A stretch of 16,898 bases of DNA, taken from assembly GCA_002721105.1 (NCBI GenBank), contig PBJL01000010.1, positions 28,153 through 45,050 of the forward strand. The letters are read 5' to 3'. The notes beneath the pieces were generated by a model. It ran no database searches, was not told the DNA's origin, and worked only from the letters and a program-made list of their open reading frames with translations. Positions 1 to 7,689 of this stretch are shown piece after piece. Positions within the stretch are counted from its first letter, which is position 1; each line of letters begins with the position of its first letter. A program made the translations under genes and the position numbers. Origin of the DNA: Acidiferrobacteraceae bacterium (lineage in GTDB: Bacteria; Pseudomonadota; Gammaproteobacteria; Arenicellales; UBA868).

Positions 1-804
1 CCGGAGGCCAATATGGGAATGCTCAGTATTCCTATGGACGCACAAATCTTAATTAATGATGGGCAACACCGGCGGGCAGCGATCGAGGAAGCTATAAAAG
101 AAAGGCCGGAACTAGGCCAAGAAAATGTTCCGATTCTTTTCTTTATCGACCAAGGCCTCAAACGCAGTCAACAGATGTTTGCGGACCTAAACAAATACGC
201 GATTCGACCCAGTACCTCCCTCAGCACATTGTACGATCAGCGCGACCCATCGTCGGAAGTCGCGCGGCATATTGCAATGTCTGTCGAGCCTTATGTTGGC
301 CTTACTGAGCTCGAAAAATCTAGTCTTTCAAAAACGAGTCTTAAAATCTTCACGCTAAGCAGTATCAAACACGCTACTCGTTCACTTCTGCAAAAGGGTT
401 CCAAAGAAGAGATTTCTGATCAGGAGCGTGATCTTGCTGTTGAATTTTGGAAAGAGGTCGCATTGAACATGTCAGATTGGAAATTAGCGCTAGAGAGAAA
501 AGTTAACCCGTCCGAACTCCGTCAAGATTTTATTCATGCACATGGCGTCTTCTTGTCCGCCCTAGGAATCACTGGTGCTCACTTGCTGGCGGCCGATCCA
601 AAAGGATGGAAAAGACGCTTAAAAACACTTTCTACAATCAATTGGAATCGATCAAGTGCCGAACTGTGGGAAGGCCGAGCGATGGTTCATGGAAGAATCA
701 GCAAGGCGCGAACGAACATACTTTTAACCTCGAACGTAATCAAGAAAGCGCTCGATCTAGAACTAACTGGAGAAGAGCAAGAGCTGGAGGCTACATTTGA
801 ATGA
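1..804 (+). CDS. dndB: DndB, DGQHR-domain protein of the phosphorothioation system (5' end missing)
   Basis: This is the C-terminal part of DndB; the reading frame is open from base 1 and the true start lies left of the window. The signature D-G-Q-H-R-R is seen at bases 58-75, followed by a region with I-L-F-F-I-D and M-F-A-D-L-N-K-Y typical of DGQHR proteins, a fold distantly related to ParB. In characterised Dnd systems DndB is not needed for sulfur insertion but tunes it and can repress the dnd operon. The visible part is 267 codons. Its TGA stop overlaps the dndC start in an ATGA junction (801-804), so the two are translationally coupled. The identification rests on the DGQHR motif plus direct contact with dndC, dndD and dndE, and is firm despite the truncation. 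Confidence 0.9.
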   Translation, partial: PEANMGMLSIPMDAQILINDGQHRRAAIEEAIKERPELGQENVPILFFIDQGLKRSQQMFADLNKYAIRPSTSLSTLYDQRDPSSEVARHIAMSVEPYVGLTELEKSSLSKTSLKIFTLSSIKHATRSLLQKGSKEEISDQERDLAVEFWKEVALNMSDWKLALERKVNPSELRQDFIHAHGVFLSALGITGAHLLAADPKGWKRRLKTLSTINWNRSSAELWEGRAMVHGRISKARTNILLTSNVIKKALDLELTGEEQELEATFE

Positions 805-2351
805 GCGTTAGTGATCAACTGGCTTTCGAAACATTTGCCGAATGGGCTGACGTTGCCCACCTTGCCGGCCGCCCCATATCCGAACTAATCGGGGAGATTC
901 AAACTTTATATCGAATGGATTCTCGACCCTGGGTCATTGGATTCAGTGGCGGCAAAGACAGCACTGTCGTATTGCAGTTGATCCATCAATCAATTGAAAA
1001 TCTGCCAGCGGAAGAAAGACAAAAACCAGTCTTTGTGATCTCGTCTGACACTTTGGTTGAAACGCCTATGGTGACGAATCTGGTTAGCGGTGCATTAGAC
1101 GATATCAACCGCGCCGCGGGTAAAAGCAATCTACCGATCACAGGCAATATTGTTTACCCGAAAACCAGCCAGACATTTTGGGTCAATCTCTTAGGGAAAG
1201 GTTACCCGGCTCCGACAACCCAATTTCGTTGGTGCACGGAACGAATGAAGATTGATCCAGTCAGTGAGTTTATCCAATCTAAGATCTCTGATTTTGGAGA
1301 GGTTATTGTAGTATTAGGAGCGCGTTCCCAAGAAAGCGCAACTCGCGCCCACACGATGAAGAAGCACAAGATCGATGGCTCATTGCTTTCTCGGCATACC
1401 AGCCTCTCGAATGCATATATCTATACGCCGATCGCAAAATGGCGTCATGATGATGTTTGGGAGTGCTTGCTATCCGCCCCTCATCCCTGGGGGGGTACAA
1501 ACGAAACATTATTTGAGCTTTATAAGGGATCTAACCAAGGAGAATGCCCCCTCGTAATTGACACCAATACTCCAAGCTGTGGGAATTCCCGTTTTGGCTG
1601 CTGGGTTTGTACGGTGGTACAAAAAGATCGCGCGATCGAGGGACTAATTAGTACTGGAGAAACCTGGTTAAAACCCTTACAGGAATTTAGGCATTTATTA
1701 GCAGAAACAACGGAGCCAGCTAAAAAGAGCACCTATAGAAACTATAAGCGACGAACGGGACGGGTTTCATACGTTCGTGGCCCTATTGATAAAGACGGAA
1801 AATCTGCCATTAAACACGTGCCTGGGCCGTATTGGATGAAATACCGTCAGGAATTTTTGCGCACGTTGCTCGGAATCCAAAAAGATCTTCAAGCGGCTGG
1901 TAGAGACATCGAATTGATTACTGAACCTGAGCTTCATGAGATCCGAAAGGAGTGGATCCATGATCCTAATGAGCCCGATTGGGAAGATTCGCTACCAGAA
2001 ATCTACAAAGAAGTAATGGGAGCTGAACTCGCTTGGGTCGAAAATGATGTTGGCACATTTACAGACACGGATATCGAACTCTTAAAGCGTCTAGAGGCGA
2101 AACATAACGTGCCTGCAGAAATGATCATGAAATTAATAGAAGTTGAATTATCAATGGATGGTTTGAGTAAACGTCGTGGTCTAACTGACAGGATTAACTC
2201 TTTGCTTACCCGTGATTGGATTGATGAAAACAATTTTGAGGAAAACCGAACTATCGTAGAACAAAACATGGGCTTTGAAGAACGACTCGAAGAAATTGAG
2301 AAAGAGTATGAGTTCGTTAAAAACCAACAAATTGAATACCCGGTACATTAA
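801..2351 (+). CDS. dndC: DndC, PAPS-reductase-like enzyme of DNA phosphorothioation
   Basis: The 516-residue protein belongs to the PAPS reductase / adenine nucleotide alpha-hydrolase fold. The PP-loop S-G-G-K-D-S lies at residues 49-54, where ATP is bound and pyrophosphate released. A G-A-R-S-Q-E-S motif follows near residues 173-179. Cysteines C145, C249, C260, C267 and C270 include the C-x(n)-C-x6-C-x2-C set expected to hold the Fe-S cluster. In known systems a cysteine desulfurase (DndA or IscS) loads this enzyme, which activates the DNA backbone for sulfur insertion together with DndD and DndE. The ATG at 801 overlaps the dndB stop, which fixes the start. The C-terminal ~200 residues are charged and helical with no motif I recognise. 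dndD begins 5 bases after the stop. Confidence 0.96.
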   Translation: MSVSDQLAFETFAEWADVAHLAGRPISELIGEIQTLYRMDSRPWVIGFSGGKDSTVVLQLIHQSIENLPAEERQKPVFVISSDTLVETPMVTNLVSGALDDINRAAGKSNLPITGNIVYPKTSQTFWVNLLGKGYPAPTTQFRWCTERMKIDPVSEFIQSKISDFGEVIVVLGARSQESATRAHTMKKHKIDGSLLSRHTSLSNAYIYTPIAKWRHDDVWECLLSAPHPWGGTNETLFELYKGSNQGECPLVIDTNTPSCGNSRFGCWVCTVVQKDRAIEGLISTGETWLKPLQEFRHLLAETTEPAKKSTYRNYKRRTGRVSYVRGPIDKDGKSAIKHVPGPYWMKYRQEFLRTLLGIQKDLQAAGRDIELITEPELHEIRKEWIHDPNEPDWEDSLPEIYKEVMGAELAWVENDVGTFTDTDIELLKRLEAKHNVPAEMIMKLIEVELSMDGLSKRRGLTDRINSLLTRDWIDENNFEENRTIVEQNMGFEERLEEIEKEYEFVKNQQIEYPVH

Positions 2352-2356
2352 TAACC

Positions 2357-4366
2357 ATGATCATCAATAGTCTCACTCTCTGCGACTTTCGAGTATTTCG
2401 CGGAAAACATGACTTTGATCTAACACCGCGCAAAAAATATGATCGCAAACGGCCAATTATCTTATTCGGTGGATTAAATGGTGCCGGGAAAACCACGCTT
2501 CTTGCTGCCATTCGACTAGTTCTTTATGGGAAACAATCTCTTGGCTCAACCATAAGCCAAAAAGCCTACGAAGAATTTCTTGCTGACAGCATTCATCGGA
2601 GTCCAGCAAATCTAGTGCAAGCTTCGAACAGTTGGATTGAATTGTCTTTTTCCTATTCTCGGGAAGGTACTGTTCATTGCTACAAAGTAAAGCGTTCATG
2701 GAACAAGTCTAAGAGAGATATAAAAGAATTTTTAACGATAGAAGATAATGGGGAACAGTTATCCTCACTGTCCCGCGAACAGTGTCAAATATTCCTCAGC
2801 GAATTGATTCCGCTAGGATTATCCGAATTATTTTTTTTCGACGGAGAAAAGGTCGCGGATTTAGCAGAAGATCAGACGGGGAAAGTCTTACAGCATGCTT
2901 TTCGAAAGCTGATGGGCCTGGATATTGTCGACCGTTTGAACAAAGATCTGGCCACGATCGTCCGAAATGCTGGGGCTACATCACAATCGGAAAATAGGAA
3001 AAATGAAATAGAAGCATTAGAGGCGCAATGCATCGATATTCAAAATGCCAGAGAACAAGCCACCATAAAGATAGAAGAAACAACAAAACAGGTTGTTGAT
3101 GTCGAAACGCGCATTGATCAGATCTCTAAATCACTCGAAGAATCAGGTGGTGCTTGGGTTAAAACCATAAAAGAGGATGAAACCAAAAAAATCGAACTTG
3201 AGGTAAAACAAGACCACCTCAAATCACAGCTACAACAGCTATTTTCGGATGTTTTGCCACTGGCCATAATTCGAAAGAAAGTGGTTGCGCTTGTTAACGA
3301 GCTCAAGGATGTCCAGGATTACCGAACTCGAGAACACTTACGAACTAATCTCGCTTCAAGACTAGAAAAGCTTAAAGCATTACTCGCAAAACAATCCGTC
3401 CCAACCGATTTGGCGCTGGCAATCCAAGAGGCGTTTGGCGATTTACTCGCAAACAACCCGGATTTCCCAAGTTCGCTCGCACGAGTTGAAATTACAAATC
3501 GCCAACTCGAGACATTTCGCCGCTGTGCCAATGAATTAATTCCATCAGCAATGAATGAACTCACCGAAATCCATACGTCGCTAGAGGACACTTCACGACA
3601 ATGGGAGGAAGCCGAGTCTCGTCTCAACCGTGCACCAAATGATGATTCTGAAATTCAAGCCGACTTTTCGGAACTAAAAATACTTTCCGAAAAGCGGGGC
3701 GACTTACGGCGGCAAATCGCTCACGCGTTTGAGGAGAAGAGAATACTTCTCTCATCGGAAAGAGATCTTGTAAGAAAAATTAGAAAACTCTATTCAGAGA
3801 ATGTAGATCACGCCCGATTTTCACGTTCAGTTGACTATGCTGTTTTAGCTAGGAATCTACTCAAGGACTTTGTTGAAGAGTCAACGAGCCGCCGAATTGG
3901 AGAACTGGAAGAGAACTTCACACGCGCTCTTCGTCGACTTATACGTAAAGAGGATATCGTCCGAGAAGCACGGATAGATCCTGAATCTTTAGCCGTTGTC
4001 CTTTTGGATGCAGACGGCAAGAGTATCGCTAAATCGGATCTTTCTGCTGGAGAGCGCCAAATTTATGCGCTCTCCATCCTGGAAGCGCTGACACGGACGT
4101 CTCGTCGAAAATTACCTGTAATTATCGATACTCCACTTGGACGATTGGATTCGAAACACCGAAAAAAGCTCGTTGAGAGCTATTTTCCTAGTGCGAGTCA
4201 TCAGGTGATTATTCTCTCTACCGACACTGAAGTCGATGAGCAATTCTTTAGAGATCTTAGCCCTGAAACTTCACATGCCTATGAATTAATTTTCGATGAT
4301 CAGGAACGGTGTTCTTTCGCTGAACCTGGCTACTTCTGGAGATCCGATCATGAACGGGCAGCCTAA
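2357..4366 (+). CDS. dndD: DndD, SMC/Rad50-like ATPase of DNA phosphorothioation
   Basis: The 669-residue protein is an ABC-type ATPase of the SMC/Rad50 class. Walker A (G-G-L-N-G-A-G-K-T-T) is at residues 38-47. The C-terminal half has the signature L-S-A-G-E-R-Q at 562-568, Walker B ending in I-I-D-T-P around D591, and a D-loop-like G-R-L-D just after. Between them, roughly residues 200-520, lies a long charged stretch likely to form a coiled coil. No C-x-x-C pair is present, so a Rad50-style zinc hook is absent. DndD is thought to nick or remodel DNA, or drive structural change, so that sulfur can be inserted. It sits between dndC and dndE and overlaps dndE by 17 bases, consistent with stoichiometric co-expression. 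The ATG at 2357 is the first Met after the dndC stop. Confidence 0.95.
   Translation: MIINSLTLCDFRVFRGKHDFDLTPRKKYDRKRPIILFGGLNGAGKTTLLAAIRLVLYGKQSLGSTISQKAYEEFLADSIHRSPANLVQASNSWIELSFSYSREGTVHCYKVKRSWNKSKRDIKEFLTIEDNGEQLSSLSREQCQIFLSELIPLGLSELFFFDGEKVADLAEDQTGKVLQHAFRKLMGLDIVDRLNKDLATIVRNAGATSQSENRKNEIEALEAQCIDIQNAREQATIKIEETTKQVVDVETRIDQISKSLEESGGAWVKTIKEDETKKIELEVKQDHLKSQLQQLFSDVLPLAIIRKKVVALVNELKDVQDYRTREHLRTNLASRLEKLKALLAKQSVPTDLALAIQEAFGDLLANNPDFPSSLARVEITNRQLETFRRCANELIPSAMNELTEIHTSLEDTSRQWEEAESRLNRAPNDDSEIQADFSELKILSEKRGDLRRQIAHAFEEKRILLSSERDLVRKIRKLYSENVDHARFSRSVDYAVLARNLLKDFVEESTSRRIGELEENFTRALRRLIRKEDIVREARIDPESLAVVLLDADGKSIAKSDLSAGERQIYALSILEALTRTSRRKLPVIIDTPLGRLDSKHRKKLVESYFPSASHQVIILSTDTEVDEQFFRDLSPETSHAYELIFDDQERCSFAEPGYFWRSDHERAA
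4338..4342 (+). promoter_or_regulatory. Shine-Dalgarno of dndE
   Basis: GGAGA ends 7 bases before the ATG at 4350. It lies inside the end of dndD and decides the dndE start, against a longer open frame that begins at 4296 with no such site. Confidence 0.7.
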
Positions 4367-4712
4367 TCTACCCAATAGAATTCGTTTGTCCCAATCGGCA
4401 TCTGATCAACTTGGCCTCCTAAAAACGCGAACAGGTTTGACCCCAAACATCTTAGCGCGAATTGCTTTTGCGTATTCTTTGCGGGCAGATTTTGATTATC
4501 AGCAATTGACACCTGCAGCCGATGGGCTGGAATTTAATCTTGTGACCTTGCTCGGCGACTATTCGTCACTTTATGAGCTTTTACTTTTTCAAGATAGCCA
4601 AGCGAGCACATCCGAAGAATTGTCTAATGCCTTGATCAGCCATATAGAAAATGGCCTAACCTATATGATGGGTACGAAAAGACTTACGGACCTCGCTGCA
4701 CACTGTATGTAA
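4350..4712 (+). CDS. dndE: DndE, small DNA-binding subunit of DNA phosphorothioation
   Basis: The protein of 120 residues matches the DndE family: a basic N-terminus, the helix I-R-L-S-Q-S-A-S-D-Q-L, then L-K-T-R-T-G-L-T-P-N-I-L-A-R-I-A, which is the most conserved stretch of the family, and a C-terminal G-T-K-R-L. DndE is known to bind nicked double-stranded DNA and is required, with DndC and DndD, for sulfur insertion. The frame is open further upstream to 4296, but the ATG at 4350 has a good GGAGA site 7 bases away and gives the usual family length, so I chose it. The start lies within the last codons of dndD. The 59 bases that follow, up to the PLD gene, hold no clear terminator, so the operon may continue. 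Confidence 0.93.
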   Translation: MNGQPNLPNRIRLSQSASDQLGLLKTRTGLTPNILARIAFAYSLRADFDYQQLTPAADGLEFNLVTLLGDYSSLYELLLFQDSQASTSEELSNALISHIENGLTYMMGTKRLTDLAAHCM

Positions 4713-4771
4713 GTTGGACTTCTGAGCATCGATTCCATATTTCTTTTCATATGCATGGAGATTGATGGTAG

Positions 4772-5740
4772 ATGATTGATGGCAACGAAAACATTCTTGT
4801 CTGGACACCGACCTACCAATACGTTGCTGAAAAGATTCGAGAGAAAAAACAACTGCGTTTTATTATTGCTCCGTTCATTAAACGCGACGCCCTTAATGAA
4901 CTGTTGAATCAATGCGAGGATACCTCCCAACTAGAGGTTATTGTTCGCTGGAATAAGGCCGATATTGTTAATCAAGTATCAGATCTTGAAATCTACGAGG
5001 ATCTAAAGAATCGCGGAATACCTCTTTATCAACACTCGTCTATCCATCTGAAAATGCTCGTTTTTGACTCAAATTGGGCATTTCACACCAGCGGTAATAT
5101 CACCAAAAAAGGGCTGGGGCTTGTCGAGAACCCCAATCTCGAGGTCGGCGCCCAAATTCGCTTAAACATAGACGATTGGATCGAAATCGAGAAATTATTG
5201 TATGGGGCGATTCGAATTGATGATCGCCTTTATGAAAGGGCGATGAGATACCGAGAGGACAATAAGTTAAATCCTGCCTCACTTCCCCCACTAACCTTTG
5301 AAGAAGAGACCGAAAAAGCTTTCTCTCGACTTTCTCTTCCGGCAACCCAATCACCAGAACAACTTTTTTCTATTTACCAAGACCCTTTAGCGTTTCATGG
5401 CGACGGAGATCTGTACGCTTCTTTTGTGCACGACATAGCACTCTATAACCTCCTCTCTAATCTAGACCGCGACGAGTTTTTTCTTCACCTTGGGAGTAAC
5501 TTTGAATCGCACCCCTTTATTAAAGCAGTTGTCGCTTTCATCAAGGATGAAGGGTCTGTCCATTTCGGAAAAATGAATGGCTGGATTACTGAGCGCTGTT
5601 CAGAGAAACCAACACCCTACCGATGGCAATTAAAACCAAGCACGAACAGACTGTATGATTGGCTTGTATATTTTTTTGAAGAAATTACATGGGACCAACC
5701 GAAGCATTCTCAAGTAATTTACTGGAATGCCAGTCCTTGA
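4772..5740 (+). CDS. Phospholipase-D-like (single HKD) protein, putative nuclease linked to dnd
   Basis: The 322-residue protein has one PLD active-site motif: H92-x-K94-x4-D99 followed by S107-G108-N109 and E124, the H-x-K-x4-D...G-x-N...E pattern of the PLD superfamily. The N-terminal I-I-A-P-F-I-K-R-D-A-L is the usual strand and helix before it. With a single HKD it would have to dimerise to make an active site, as PLD nucleases such as Nuc and BfiI do. The C-terminal half, about residues 170-322, is not recognised. An in-frame TAG sits immediately before the ATG, so the start is secure. It lies 59 bases after dndE on the same strand, so it may be a nuclease that acts with the modification. 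DpdK of the 7-deazaguanine Dpd system is an analogous PLD member of a DNA-modification cluster. The role is inferred. Confidence 0.8.
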   Translation: MIDGNENILVWTPTYQYVAEKIREKKQLRFIIAPFIKRDALNELLNQCEDTSQLEVIVRWNKADIVNQVSDLEIYEDLKNRGIPLYQHSSIHLKMLVFDSNWAFHTSGNITKKGLGLVENPNLEVGAQIRLNIDDWIEIEKLLYGAIRIDDRLYERAMRYREDNKLNPASLPPLTFEEETEKAFSRLSLPATQSPEQLFSIYQDPLAFHGDGDLYASFVHDIALYNLLSNLDRDEFFLHLGSNFESHPFIKAVVAFIKDEGSVHFGKMNGWITERCSEKPTPYRWQLKPSTNRLYDWLVYFFEEITWDQPKHSQVIYWNASP

Positions 5741-6027
5741 AACAACCTTCCGAAAGTTGCAAATGCTCACAATCAAGCATGGAAATGCTCGTGCTAAATT
5801 GACGCATAAATAGAATTATCCACTGGCCGTATGGAAAGTCGAAAAATGCACAGATCTATAGAACCGACTTCTTAATCAAGTTAGCAATAGTCAGGGCATG
5901 TCATTGTTTCACGTAATTTATTTATTTAACACTACGAACTGCTTACCGCAGGCTCCGTATTCGAAGTCCCCACGCTAGCCTGAGATCACGAACTGCGTAA
6001 CATTACAATATGGACAACTAATTGTAT
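5741..6027 (+). other. Gene-free gap between converging operons
   Basis: No open frame with coding character is seen. The gap contains a 5-bp hairpin with a GGAA loop (5776-5789), an inverted pair CAGGCT/AGCCTG (5949-5954 and 5977-5982), and two near-identical 13-mers that flank this pair. No stem is followed by a T-run on either strand, so no standard intrinsic terminator can be called for either operon. Confidence 0.6.
5934..6000. repeat. Direct repeat of ~13 bases flanking an inverted repeat
   Basis: ACGAACTGCTTAC at 5934-5946 recurs as ACGAACTGCGTAA at 5988-6000, 54 bases apart. Between the copies lies the inverted pair CAGGCT (5949-5954) and AGCCTG (5977-5982). The arrangement resembles a protein-binding site or a relic of recombination, but it is short and could be chance. 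Confidence 0.4.
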
Positions 6028-6040
6028 TTACCTGTTACGC
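5995..6040. repeat. Inverted repeat over the 3' end of the winged-helix gene
   Basis: GCGTAAC at 5995-6001 is the exact reverse complement of GTTACGC at 6034-6040. The 32-base loop includes the stop codon of the - strand gene and an inner ACAA/TTGT pair. It could fold in the 3' end of the long - strand transcript. There is no U-run, so I do not call it an intrinsic terminator. Confidence 0.35.
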
Positions 6041-6351
6041 CCAGCTTTAGACGAGGGTCGTTTCACTCGAGTAGTGCCAGCTGAAGTCGTATATTCGTAC
6101 AGCAAGCCCTGATTAATCATTTTGGTAATCACGTCGTCAACATATGGCTCAAAAAACATTCTCGACCCACTACGGGTAACAATGTTCCATCGCTTTAATA
6201 GCAACGTAGTAACTTCTTCTCTATTGCATGACTCACCTATTTGCAGAGGCAATATCTCTAGTATCCATCCGGCAAGATTGTGATCATCCAGTGTCCTTAC
6301 CTCTTCCATATCCGACGGTGCTGGTCTTTCTTGAGCAGGAATAAGTTCCAC
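6028..6351 (-). CDS. Small winged-helix-like protein, last gene of the - strand operon
   Basis: The 107-residue protein is not assigned to a named family. Residues ~25-95 look like a winged helix: helices rich in L and I, the stretch N-R-E-E-V-T-T-L-L-L-K-R-W, then V-D-D-V-I-T-K-M-I-N-Q-G-L-L-Y-E-Y and a basic, R/K-rich tail that ends R-P-S-S-K-A-G-R-N-R. It may bind DNA or act as a small partner of the ParB-like proteins. The only start in frame is GTG at 6351, with no clear ribosome site. The frame stays open upstream to the stop of the preceding ParB-like gene and reads plausibly as protein (A-K-R-L-F-D-V-S). An ATG at 6400 overlaps that stop as ATGA but is in another frame; removing one base from the A-run at 6386-6389 would join them. 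The start is therefore doubtful. Confidence 0.55.
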   Translation of the reverse strand: MELIPAQERPAPSDMEEVRTLDDHNLAGWILEILPLQIGESCNREEVTTLLLKRWNIVTRSGSRMFFEPYVDDVITKMINQGLLYEYTTSAGTTRVKRPSSKAGRNR

Positions 6352-6396
6352 AGAAACATCAAATAATCTCTTAGCGCAGCAACCGAAAATAATAAT

Positions 6397-7665
6397 TCAT
6401 TTTATGAGGTATTCCACCTCACGCTCTATCTCTTTAGAAAATTCGCGTATCTCTTTATTCTTTGACTTTGATAATACTCCACATACCCCTAAGAGTACCC
6501 TTAAAACATTGACGCCCTCACGATCTGTTCTCCATAACATTAACGACAACGCGGAACATATATCCTCAACTAATTCCTTTTCTAGATCAGTGCCTCCGTA
6601 TTTTTCAAGTTTTATATTTTCTATTCTATATAGGATTTCCTCCAAAGGCCTCAAAATCCCCGCCTCTTTTTCCCCCGCTCGTACTTTCCTATATACATCT
6701 TCCAACAGTCTATTGTTTCCCTCAACCTGTCTAAGCTGCTTTGTGCTTCCTAGCTGATATATTTGAACGAATTTCGGGAACTGTTTTGGCTCATGAATTG
6801 GAGGATCACCATCCCCTGTCTCTGGGGTAATACATAAACTATTAAAACGAACTAAACCTTCTTCTTCCATTTGCAAACTTCTATCACTGTCATACTTAAA
6901 GTAGTCCTTCTTAAGCGTACGATTAGAAATAGCTAACGCAATCAGCGTGTAATGATTCTCATTGACCGAATATCTTTCCTTCAGCAGTTGCTCAAACACA
7001 CGATAAATTCCCAGTAACTTCTTTGTCGATTTTCCCGAATAGCCATATGAGTCAGCAACTTTTTTTGCTTCTTTTTGATCATAAAAAAACTCGACCTTCG
7101 ATCCATATTCCGTCTTTAACGCTTCCATATAAGTAATGTACGCATTAAACGCTGTGTGTATCGGAGAAAATGGCAGTACGCCCCCAGTATTTCTTGTAGA
7201 GACGATTACTCTCTCGATTAACGGTTCGTAATTTTTGTCAAATACTATTAACTGTTGCGCAGCAATATTTTCTATAGTTTTCAGTACATCCGGATGCACA
7301 CCCTCTGGGTGTTCCAAAATATATCTAATCGCGCAGGCCCTTCTATTACCCTCTAACACCAGATATTTTCTTGTACCTGATATTCTTTTTATATAAAACC
7401 CCCCTTCTGGAATCCAGCCATTCGTTTTAATCCGAGTAACCAGCCCTTTTACATTAAACCTTTTGTTTTTTATTAGTTTTTGATAAATATTGTCCTGTAC
7501 GCGGTTACTAGCTATCTCTGAGTTCGAATAACGACCAAACTCCTTTTCGTTCAGTATAAATCGGAGATTCGATGGGTCCAATAGCAGTTCCTGTGGCTCA
7601 ACCACTATATCGTTTAGTTCATATTTTCCTGCGATTTGACTGGCAGCTGCCTGATCAGTTTCCAT
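6397..7665 (-). CDS. ParB/sulfiredoxin-like protein 1 (third of three in the operon)
   Basis: About 422 residues. The N-terminal domain has L-L-L-D-P-S-N-L-R-F (about residues 27-36) and E-G-N-R-R-A-C-A-I (about 105-113), which match the two conserved boxes of ParB/Srx-like nucleotide-binding domains, with GNRR in place of the usual GERR. The rest is helical and shares features with the other two paralogs, such as H-Y-T-L-I-A-L-A-I-S-N-R-T-L. ParB-fold proteins bind or hydrolyse NTP, and some cut DNA; related DGQHR or DGQQR folds occur in DndB and SspE. The frame could also begin at TTG 7686, three bases after the previous stop, but neither that site nor ATG 7665 has a strong ribosome site; I prefer ATG. 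DNA here looks more AT-rich than the dnd genes. The function is inferred. Confidence 0.75.
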   Translation of the reverse strand: METDQAAASQIAGKYELNDIVVEPQELLLDPSNLRFILNEKEFGRYSNSEIASNRVQDNIYQKLIKNKRFNVKGLVTRIKTNGWIPEGGFYIKRISGTRKYLVLEGNRRACAIRYILEHPEGVHPDVLKTIENIAAQQLIVFDKNYEPLIERVIVSTRNTGGVLPFSPIHTAFNAYITYMEALKTEYGSKVEFFYDQKEAKKVADSYGYSGKSTKKLLGIYRVFEQLLKERYSVNENHYTLIALAISNRTLKKDYFKYDSDRSLQMEEEGLVRFNSLCITPETGDGDPPIHEPKQFPKFVQIYQLGSTKQLRQVEGNNRLLEDVYRKVRAGEKEAGILRPLEEILYRIENIKLEKYGGTDLEKELVEDICSALSLMLWRTDREGVNVLRVLLGVCGVLSKSKNKEIREFSKEIEREVEYLIK

Positions 7666-7689
7666 TACTACATCTCGTTCATTCAATAT

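Noticed and set aside
4296..4349. N-terminal extension of dndE
   Set aside because: It lies wholly inside dndD in another frame, lacks a ribosome site, and the DndE-like sequence begins after the ATG at 4350.
5951..5982. tRNA-like TTCGAAGTCC in the convergent gap
   Set aside because: It resembles a T-loop by a few bases only; no acceptor stem, anticodon arm or CCA can be placed around it, so it is not a tRNA or tRNA-type attachment site.
6404..6757. 117-residue + strand frame opposite ParB-like protein 1
   Set aside because: Its protein is rich in S, L and F with no motif and it mirrors a gene that has clear ParB boxes; a shadow frame.
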